Assembly (NCBI GenBank): GCA_002291955.1
Contig: DBBA01000250.1
Coordinates: 1 to 28,510, forward strand
DNA length: 28,510 nucleotides
Direction: 5' to 3'
Source: Rhodobacteraceae bacterium UBA996
GTDB taxonomy: Bacteria > Pseudomonadota > Alphaproteobacteria > Rhodobacterales > Rhodobacteraceae
This document shows, piece after piece, positions 22,545 to 28,510 of this stretch. The notes beneath the pieces are model-generated. The model had not been told where the DNA came from, did not search any database, and saw only the letters and a list, made by a program, of their open reading frames with translations. Position 1 is the stretch's first letter, and each line of letters begins with the position of its first letter. A program made the translations under genes and the position numbers.

Positions 22545-25500
22545 ACGACGCCAGCGCCGCCCAGATCCGCGCCGCAGACCCGCACCGGTCCACCTGGCTG
22601 TCGGCCAACGCCGGGTCGGGCAAGACATCGGTCCTGACCGCCCGCGTGGCGCGGCTTCTGGTCGATGGGGTCGCACCGGAACGCATCCTGTGCCTGACCT
22701 TCACCACCACCGCCGCTGCCGAGATGCAGAACCGCCTGTTCCAGCGCCTGGGCGCCTGGGCGCTGCAGGACGATGCCGCGCTGACCGGCGCGCTTCAGGC
22801 GCTCGGGCTGCACGGTCCGCTGTCGCCCGACGTCCTGCGCCGCGCCCGCACGGCCTTTGCCCGCGCGGTGGAGACGCCGGGCGGGCTCAAGGTCCAGACG
22901 ATCCATGCGTTCTGCGCGGGCCTGCTGCGGCGCTTCCCGCTTGAAGCGGGGGTCAGCCCAGGCTTCACCGAGGCTGACGAACGCACCGCCCGGCGCCTGC
23001 GCGACGAGGTCACCGACACTCTGGCCGAAACCGAGCCTGCGCTGTTCGATGCCGCGGCGGGGTTGATCGGGGGTCAGGACTACTCCGATCTGCTGGACGA
23101 GATCCTGCCCGCCCGCGATGATTTCGCGAGCCTGCCGGACCCGGACGATCTGGCCGCAAGCCTGGGCCTGCCCCCGGGAACCGATGCCGGCACACTGGTC
23201 GCCATGACCTTTGGCCCAGGCGACCCGGCCCTGCTGGACAGGCTCTGTTCCTGCCTGAAGTCGGGCAAGCCAACTGACCTGAAGGCGTTCGACAAGATTG
23301 CGCCGGTCGCTGGCCGCAGCCCCGACCTGCGCATGCTCACGGTACTCGAAGACCCGTTCCTGTTCCGCGCCGATGCAAAGGTTCCCTTCGGTCCCAAGGT
23401 CGGCAGCTTTCCCACAAAGGACGTGCGCGGCGCGCTCGGATCAGACCTCGAGGCCCTGAACGCCCTGATGGCGCGGGTGGCCGATGCCCGCCCCCTGCGG
23501 CTGGCTCTGGCCGCGCATGGCCGCACGCTGGCGCTGCATCGCTTCGCCTCTGCCTGGCTGTCGCGCTATGACACGGCGAAGCGGGCGCGCGGCTGGCTCG
23601 ACTTCGATGACCTGATCACCGGGGCACGTCGGCTTCTGTCCGATCCGTCGGTGGCATCCTGGGTGCTGTGGCGGCTGGACGGCGGGATCGACCATGTCCT
23701 GGTGGACGAGGCGCAGGACACCAGCCCCGCGCAATGGGACGTGGTGCGCCTGCTGACGCAGGACTTCACGGCGGGCGACAGCGCGCGGGCCGCCGGGGAA
23801 CGGACCCTGTTCGTCGTCGGCGACCCCAAGCAGTCGATCTATTCGTTCCAGGGCGCCGACCCGGACGCTTTTGCCCGGATGCGCCGCCATTTCGCCGACC
23901 GGCTGGCGGCGGTCGGACAGTCCTTGCAGGACGAGCACCTCCTTTGGTCGTTCCGCTCATCCCCCGGGGTGCTGGCACTGGTGGACGGGACCTTTCCCAA
24001 CAGCGCGGCAACTGCGCTGGGCGACCGGCTGGACCACCGGGCGTTCCATGCCGCCATGCCCGGCCGGATCGACCTGTGGGGCCCCGAAACGGGCGAAGAT
24101 GGTGACCCCGACGCCGACTGGTTCGACCCCGTGGACCTGCGCAACGCATCCGACCCGGCGCGTCGACTGGCCGACCGGGTGGCCGCGGGTGTCGCCGGGA
24201 TGCTGGGGGGCAATACCCCGATTCCGGACCGCCGGACCCCCGGCACGCCCCTGCGGCCTGTGCGCGCGGGCGATATCCTGATCCTGGTGCAGCGGCGGTC
24301 GGGCGTGTTCCACGAGATCATCCGCGCGCTCAAGGCCCGCAACCTGCCCGTCGCCGGGGCCGACGTGCTTCGGCTGGGCGGCGAACTGGCCGTGCAGGAT
24401 CTGCTCGCCGTCCTGCGCGTTCTGGCCCTGCCCGAGGATGACCTGTCGCTGGCGGCCGCCCTGCGGTCACCCCTGTTCGGCTGGTCCGAGGATGCGCTGT
24501 TCCGCCTCGCACAGCCGCGCAAGGGCTACCTGCTGGCGGCCCTGCGCGACCACGCGGCCGATCATCCGGACACCTGGGCGATCCTGTCCGACCTGCGCGA
24601 CCGGACCGATTTCCAGCGGCCCTACGACCTCCTTGAACGCCTGCTGGTCCGCCACGGCGGGCGCAGGCGGCTGGTCGCCCGCCTGGGGCCCGAGGCCGAG
24701 GATGGCATCGACGCGCTTCTGGTCCAGGCGCTGGAGTATGAAGGCGCCGCGGTGCCGTCGCTGACCGGCTTCCTCGAATGGATTGGCGCGCGCGAGGTGA
24801 CGGTGAAGCGCCGCCCCGAAGCTGCGGGCGACGCGATCCGGGTGATGACCGTGCACGGGGCCAAGGGGCTGGAAAGCCCCGTGGTAATCCTGCCGGACTG
24901 CGCCAAGCGCAAGCTGCCCGACCGCGCCCGCACGGTGCGCCTGGCGGGTGGGCTGCGTGTGGCGCTGGGGCCCGCGGCCGACCGCCCGCCTGCGATTGCC
25001 GACGCCGTCACCGCGCGGCAGGACCGCGGGGCGGCCGAGCGGCTGCGGCTTCTCTATGTCGCGCTGACCCGCGCCGAAAGCTGGCTGATCGTGGCGGCCG
25101 CAGGCGACACGGGATCGGGCGCCGACAGCTGGCACGCGATCGTGGCCGACGGGATGGCGCGGCTCGGGGCCGTGGCGACGGACGACGGACTGCGCCTCGA
25201 ATCCGGGGACTGGACGGCGGCCGCGGCACCCGGGGCCGCGTCTGCGCCCGCCGGGACCACCTCGATCCTGCCCGCCTGGCTGGACACCCCCGCCACAACA
25301 CCACCCGCACCGGCACGCCCGCGAAACCCCTCCGACCTTGGCGGCGACAAGGTCCTGCCGGGAGAGGGCGCACAGGATGGGCCCGCAGCCCGCCTGCACG
25401 GCACCCTGATCCACCGCCTGCTCGAGGTGCTGCCGTCCCAGCCCGCCGACCGCTGGGACCGGATCTCCGCGGCCCTGGCCACCTCTCTGGGCGCCGCCGA

Positions 25501-25885
25501 CCCGGCCGCCGCCCTGCGCGAGGTCCGGCAGGTGCTGGCCGATCCAGCACTCGCGACCCTGTTCGCGCCCGATGTGCTGGTCGAAGTGCCCGTCAGCGGC
25601 GAGATCCCGCGCCTTGGCCCCGTCGCGGGGGTGATCGACCGCCTGATGGTCGGACCGGGCGGCATCACCTGCATCGACATCAAGTCGAACGCCGTGGTGC
25701 CCCCCACGGCGGACAGGGTGCCCGAGGGCCTGTTGCGGCAGATGGGGGCCTATCGGGTGCTTCTGGAACGCATCTACCCGGACCGGCCCGTCACCACCGC
25801 GATCCTGTGGATGCGGAGAGCGTCCCTGATGCCCTTGCCACACGACATGGTGATGCAGGCGTTGTCCCGCACCCCCAGTTCTTGA
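22541..25885 (+). CDS. addA: Double-strand break repair helicase AddA
   Basis: A 1114-residue UvrD-type helicase-nuclease. Walker A is 'SANAGSGKTSV' (about 21-31), motif Ia 'LTFTTTAAAEMQNRLF', motif II 'VLVDEAQDTSP' (about 386), motif III 'GDPKQSIYSFQGAD', motif IV 'LLWSFRSSPGVL', motif V 'VMTVHGAKGLESPVVI' (about 768) and motif VI 'LLYVALTRAES'. The C-terminal nuclease is marked by 'LHGTLIHRLL', 'GVIDRLMVGPGGI' and 'CIDIKSNAVVP' (about 1045). I start at 22541, where the ATG overlaps the addB stop; an in-frame ATG at 22499 lies inside addB. It is the last gene of the overlapping run, 57 bases before trxA. Confidence 0.96.
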   Translation: MNDASAAQIRAADPHRSTWLSANAGSGKTSVLTARVARLLVDGVAPERILCLTFTTTAAAEMQNRLFQRLGAWALQDDAALTGALQALGLHGPLSPDVLRRARTAFARAVETPGGLKVQTIHAFCAGLLRRFPLEAGVSPGFTEADERTARRLRDEVTDTLAETEPALFDAAAGLIGGQDYSDLLDEILPARDDFASLPDPDDLAASLGLPPGTDAGTLVAMTFGPGDPALLDRLCSCLKSGKPTDLKAFDKIAPVAGRSPDLRMLTVLEDPFLFRADAKVPFGPKVGSFPTKDVRGALGSDLEALNALMARVADARPLRLALAAHGRTLALHRFASAWLSRYDTAKRARGWLDFDDLITGARRLLSDPSVASWVLWRLDGGIDHVLVDEAQDTSPAQWDVVRLLTQDFTAGDSARAAGERTLFVVGDPKQSIYSFQGADPDAFARMRRHFADRLAAVGQSLQDEHLLWSFRSSPGVLALVDGTFPNSAATALGDRLDHRAFHAAMPGRIDLWGPETGEDGDPDADWFDPVDLRNASDPARRLADRVAAGVAGMLGGNTPIPDRRTPGTPLRPVRAGDILILVQRRSGVFHEIIRALKARNLPVAGADVLRLGGELAVQDLLAVLRVLALPEDDLSLAAALRSPLFGWSEDALFRLAQPRKGYLLAALRDHAADHPDTWAILSDLRDRTDFQRPYDLLERLLVRHGGRRRLVARLGPEAEDGIDALLVQALEYEGAAVPSLTGFLEWIGAREVTVKRRPEAAGDAIRVMTVHGAKGLESPVVILPDCAKRKLPDRARTVRLAGGLRVALGPAADRPPAIADAVTARQDRGAAERLRLLYVALTRAESWLIVAAAGDTGSGADSWHAIVADGMARLGAVATDDGLRLESGDWTAAAAPGAASAPAGTTSILPAWLDTPATTPPAPARPRNPSDLGGDKVLPGEGAQDGPAARLHGTLIHRLLEVLPSQPADRWDRISAALATSLGAADPAAALREVRQVLADPALATLFAPDVLVEVPVSGEIPRLGPVAGVIDRLMVGPGGITCIDIKSNAVVPPTADRVPEGLLRQMGAYRVLLERIYPDRPVTTAILWMRRASLMPLPHDMVMQALSRTPSS

Positions 25886-25942
25886 CCACGCACCGGCGGA
25901 CCCTTACCTGGCTGGGCCGCATCCAGTCGCAAGGAGCCTGCC

Positions 25943-26263
25943 ATGGCGACCGTCCCCGTCTCTGACACCACGTTCGACGCCGAAGTGCGCCAGTCGCCCA
26001 TTCCGGTCGTCGTGGACTTCTGGGCCGAATGGTGCGGACCCTGCCGCCAGATCGGCCCCGCGCTGGAAGAACTCTCGGCCGAATACGCGGGCCGCGTGAA
26101 GATCGTGAAGGTCAACGTGGACGAGAACCCGAACTCGCCCGCCCAACTGGGCGTGCGCGGCATCCCGGCGCTGTTCCTGTTCAAGGACGGACAGGTGGTG
26201 TCGAACAAGGTCGGCGCGGCGCCCAAGGCGTCGCTCAAGGGCTGGATCGACCAGTCGATCTAA
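25943..26263 (+). CDS. trxA: Thioredoxin
   Basis: A 106-residue classical cytosolic thioredoxin with the redox pair C31 and C34 in 'DFWAEWCGPCRQIGP', the buried Asp in 'VVVDFWAEW' and the cis-Pro loop 'RGIPALFLF'. It reduces protein disulfides using thioredoxin reductase. AAGGAG lies about 8 bases before the ATG. It follows addA by 57 bases without a terminator, a conserved alphaproteobacterial neighbourhood. Its stop codon overlaps, tail to tail, the stop of the minus-strand gene that follows (26260-26263). Confidence 0.96.
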   Translation: MATVPVSDTTFDAEVRQSPIPVVVDFWAEWCGPCRQIGPALEELSAEYAGRVKIVKVNVDENPNSPAQLGVRGIPALFLFKDGQVVSNKVGAAPKASLKGWIDQSI

Positions 26264-27156
26264 GGCCCCTCGACCGGCCAGCCATGTTGGCGCAGGCGCA
26301 GGGCGACCTGCGCCACCGCATCCGCCGCACCCGCGTCGATGGCGTGGCGGCGGAAGAACCACCATAGGTACGGCGCGAAATCCGCGGGCGGCCGATGCGC
26401 AAAGGCCGCCCGCAGCCCGTCGCGCGGCACGCTGCCCACCGGATGGTGAAAATCGATCCCGGCGAAAAGCACCGCAGGCTTTCCCGCCGCGAACCCGGTC
26501 AGCGCGACTGACGAGTTCTGCGTCACCACCCCGTCGCACCGCGCCAGCAGGTCATCGGTCAGCCGGCCCGACAGGGTGAACCGCGGGTTCCCTTCTGCGA
26601 TCCGGTCAAGCGCCTGCCGGTCGGCGGGCGAATACACTTCCTTAGGGTGCAGCGTCGCCACCAGCGGGCGGGAATCTGCGTCCAGCGTGATGCGAATCAT
26701 CGCCAGCGGTGACATCGACTGGAACGACCGGTGCTCGGACAGGCGCCCCTGCAACGGCATCAGCAGGAACCCGTCCTGCCCGATCTGCCGTTTCCCCAGC
26801 CACTTGGCCCGCAGCCGCGCCGCGAACCGGCGGGCATCATCCGGCGGAATACCTTCCGGGTCGAACGCTGCCTCGGCCACGTCGAAGCGCCACCGCTCGT
26901 TTGTGCGCTCGATCCGCCAGAACGGGGGCGTATAGGTCCGCCGCAAGCACAGGATGCGCGGGCTGGTCGGTTCCTGCATGTGGAACAATCCGTACCCGCG
27001 CCCCGCGGCCCGCGCGCGTTCGGCCTCGGTGTCGGGGTGGAACACCAGCCGCCAGCCGGGCAGCGCCGCACGGATCGCGGTCACGATGGCGACCTCGCCC
27101 GCCTCGGCCCGGGCGCGCAACCCGTCATGCAGATGGATGTGCAGGGTTTCGCCCAT
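26260..27156 (-). CDS. Capsule polysaccharide/glycosyltransferase-like protein
   Basis: A 298-residue soluble protein. The C-terminal half has 'ARCDGVVTQNSSVALTGFAA' followed by 'GKPAVLFAGIDFHHPVG', the pattern of KpsS/KpsC-type and related GT-B transferases that act on capsule or lipid-linked sugars; 'PLVATLHPKEVYSPADRQAL' also fits that fold. The N-terminus 'LHIHLHDGLRARAEAGEVAI' is unlike classical KpsS. No signal peptide or membrane segment is visible. It stands alone with no capsule operon around it, between trxA and hslV, so its partner and acceptor are unknown. I regard the fold as likely and the substrate as open. Confidence 0.6.
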   Translation of the reverse strand: MGETLHIHLHDGLRARAEAGEVAIVTAIRAALPGWRLVFHPDTEAERARAAGRGYGLFHMQEPTSPRILCLRRTYTPPFWRIERTNERWRFDVAEAAFDPEGIPPDDARRFAARLRAKWLGKRQIGQDGFLLMPLQGRLSEHRSFQSMSPLAMIRITLDADSRPLVATLHPKEVYSPADRQALDRIAEGNPRFTLSGRLTDDLLARCDGVVTQNSSVALTGFAAGKPAVLFAGIDFHHPVGSVPRDGLRAAFAHRPPADFAPYLWWFFRRHAIDAGAADAVAQVALRLRQHGWPVEGP

Positions 27157-27180
27157 GCCGCCCGGTCCCGTGGCAGGCCG

Positions 27181-27209
27181 TTGTGACCCGTGCCCGTCAC
27201 CGCCATATA
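27181..27209 (+). promoter_or_regulatory. Possible heat-shock (RpoH) promoter of hslVU
   Basis: TTGTGA (27181-27186) and CATATA (27204-27209) are spaced 17 bases apart, the latter within CCATATA, resembling alphaproteobacterial RpoH promoters. It ends 24 bases before the hslV ATG, directly upstream of an AGGAGG Shine-Dalgarno. The -35 is not an ideal CTTG match. Confidence 0.4.
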
Positions 27210-27233
27210 CAGGCGGCGCAAGCAGGAGGCAGC

Positions 27234-27788
27234 ATGGACACCCCCGATTTCCCCGGCTGGCACGGCACCACGATCCTGGGCGTCCGCAAGGGGGGGCGCG
27301 TCGTTGTCGCAGGCGACGGGCAGGTCAGCCTGGGCCAGACCGTCATCAAGGGCACCGCGCGCAAGGTCCGCCGCCTGTCGCCCGGCGGGTTCGACGTGGT
27401 CGCAGGCTTTGCCGGGTCCACCGCCGATGCCTTCACCCTGCTGGAGCGGCTGGAAAAGAAGCTGGAGGCTGCGCCCGGCCAGCTTGCACGTGCGGCGGTA
27501 GAGCTCGCCAAGGACTGGCGCACCGACCGCTACCTGCAAAAGCTGGAAGCCATGCTGATCGTGACCGACGGGCGGGGCCTTTACGTCATCACCGGCGCGG
27601 GCGACGTGCTGGAACCCGAACACGACGTCGCCGCCATCGGATCGGGCGGCATGTTCGCGCTGGCAGCGGCGCGGGCACTGATGGACAGCGACCTGGACGC
27701 CGAAACCGTCGCCCGCCGCGCCATGGCCATAGCCGCCGACATCTGCGTGTACACCAACGGCAACCTGACCGTGGAGACGATCGGATGA
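27234..27788 (+). CDS. hslV: ATP-dependent protease peptidase subunit HslV
   Basis: A 184-residue threonine peptidase that forms double hexamers and works with HslU to degrade misfolded proteins. 'TTILGVRKGGRVVVAGDGQV' is the family N-terminus after an 11-residue propeptide 'MDTPDFPGWHG'; cleavage after G11 would expose the catalytic T12. 'AAIGSGGMFALAAARALM' and 'ICVYTNGNLTVETI' are also typical. AGGAGG precedes the ATG at 27234; longer in-frame starts run through the antisense of the neighbouring gene. The stop overlaps hslU (ATGA), giving translational coupling. Confidence 0.96.
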   Translation: MDTPDFPGWHGTTILGVRKGGRVVVAGDGQVSLGQTVIKGTARKVRRLSPGGFDVVAGFAGSTADAFTLLERLEKKLEAAPGQLARAAVELAKDWRTDRYLQKLEAMLIVTDGRGLYVITGAGDVLEPEHDVAAIGSGGMFALAAARALMDSDLDAETVARRAMAIAADICVYTNGNLTVETIG

Positions 27789-28510
27789 GCGACCTGACCC
27801 CGCGCGAGATCGTGTCCGAACTCGACCGCTTCGTGATCGGGCAGGCGGCGGCGAAACGCGCCGTCGCGGTGGCCTTGCGCAACCGCTGGCGGCGCAAGCA
27901 GCTTCCCCCCGACCTGCGGGACGAGGTCTATCCAAGGAACATCCTGATGATCGGCCCCACCGGGGTGGGTAAGACCGAGATCAGCCGCCGTCTGGCGAAA
28001 CTCGCCCGAGCGCCGTTCCTGAAGGTGGAAGCGACCAAGTTCACCGAGGTCGGTTACGTCGGACGTGACGTCGAACAGATCATCCGCGATCTGGTGGACG
28101 CGGCCATCGTGGACACCCGCGCCCGCATGCGCGAGGATGTCCGCGCAAAGGCGCAGGCCGCCGCCGAGGATCGCGTGATCGCCGTCCTGGCTGGCGAGAA
28201 CGCCCGCGACCAGACACGCGAGATGTTCCGCGCCCGTCTGCGCAAGGGCGAACTCGACCAGACCATGATCGAGCTCGAGGTCGCCGATACCTCCATCCCC
28301 TTCCCGGCCCTTGACCTCCCCGGCCAGCCGGGGGGGGCGGGGATGGTTAACCTGGGCGACATCTTCGGCAAGGCATTCGGCGGGCGCCGCACCCGCAAGC
28401 GCATGACCGTTGCCCAAAGCTACGACGTTCTTCTGGGCGAGGAGGCGGACAAGCTGCAGGATGACGAGGCGGTCGGGGCCACTGCGCTGGAAGCCGTGCA
28501 GGAAAGTGGG
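27785..28510 (+). CDS. hslU: ATP-dependent protease ATPase subunit HslU (partial, runs off the window)
   Basis: The first 242 codons of a Clp/Hsp100-type AAA+ unfoldase, open to the right edge. 'SDLTPREIVSELDRFVIGQA' is the family N-terminus. Walker A is 'MIGPTGVGKTEISRRLAKL', followed by the pore loop 'KFTEVGYVGRDVEQIIRDL' with its GYVG motif. The intermediate domain then begins, with 'MVNLGDIFGKAFGGRRTRKR' near its end. Walker B lies beyond the window. It overlaps the hslV stop by 4 bases. No frameshift is seen in the visible part. Confidence 0.96.
   Translation, partial: MSDLTPREIVSELDRFVIGQAAAKRAVAVALRNRWRRKQLPPDLRDEVYPRNILMIGPTGVGKTEISRRLAKLARAPFLKVEATKFTEVGYVGRDVEQIIRDLVDAAIVDTRARMREDVRAKAQAAAEDRVIAVLAGENARDQTREMFRARLRKGELDQTMIELEVADTSIPFPALDLPGQPGGAGMVNLGDIFGKAFGGRRTRKRMTVAQSYDVLLGEEADKLQDDEAVGATALEAVQESG

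Noticed and set aside
1..28510. CRISPR array, insertion sequences, rRNA operon
   Set aside because: No regularly spaced repeats, transposase motifs or rRNA sequence were seen on either strand.

Overview
The window is very GC-rich, densely packed and bacterial. Gene order and protein sequences point to an alphaproteobacterium of the Rhodobacteraceae. The strongest signs are the RegB/SCO/RegA (PrrBCA) redox cluster close to ahcY, the hemD-Mic60-hemY block, the tsaE-amgK-murU-addB-addA-trxA run and hslVU. No database search was possible; family names come from motifs and recalled homologues. REGION 1 (1-2089) is the int-proximal end of an integrative element. All its genes lie on the minus strand: a tyrosine integrase, an excisionase-like HTH protein and a small zinc-binding protein. 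The element abuts the 5' half of tRNA-Thr(CGT), and the break lies at the anticodon loop. A perfect GAAC-N7-GAAC SOS box overlaps the predicted integrase promoter. The integrase appears to have a one-base frameshift just after its start codon. REGION 2 (2126-7460) is core genome. hemY, Mic60/mitofilin and hemD run on the minus strand, divergent from tsaD and an EVE-domain gene on the plus strand, which end at a strong terminator. REGION 3 (7608-11312) holds a DUF2853 protein and ahcY on the minus strand, then an HD phosphohydrolase and a zinc alcohol dehydrogenase on the plus strand. An FNR-type site lies in front of the dehydrogenase. REGION 4 (11337-12959) holds a LysR regulator divergent from a 48-residue protein, with an inverted-repeat operator between them, followed by a GNAT acetyltransferase. 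REGION 5 (12963-17465) has regA and a SCO/SenC (PrrC) gene on the minus strand and regB on the plus strand. A PAS protein follows that resembles the DivL-type PAS regulator of Rhodobacter. A full CtrA-type box and an FNR-like site lie just upstream of it. REGION 6 (17524-26263) is a tightly overlapping plus-strand run, tsaE-amgK-murU-addB-addA, followed by trxA. It covers tRNA t6A modification, cell-wall sugar recycling and double-strand break repair. REGION 7 (26260-28510) has a minus-strand capsule-polysaccharide-like protein, then hslV and the start of hslU on the plus strand behind a possible heat-shock promoter. No CRISPR array, insertion sequence or rRNA was seen. The novel interest is mainly regulatory: the SOS-controlled and possibly disabled integrase that splits a tRNA gene, and the CtrA/FNR sites in front of the DivL-like gene.
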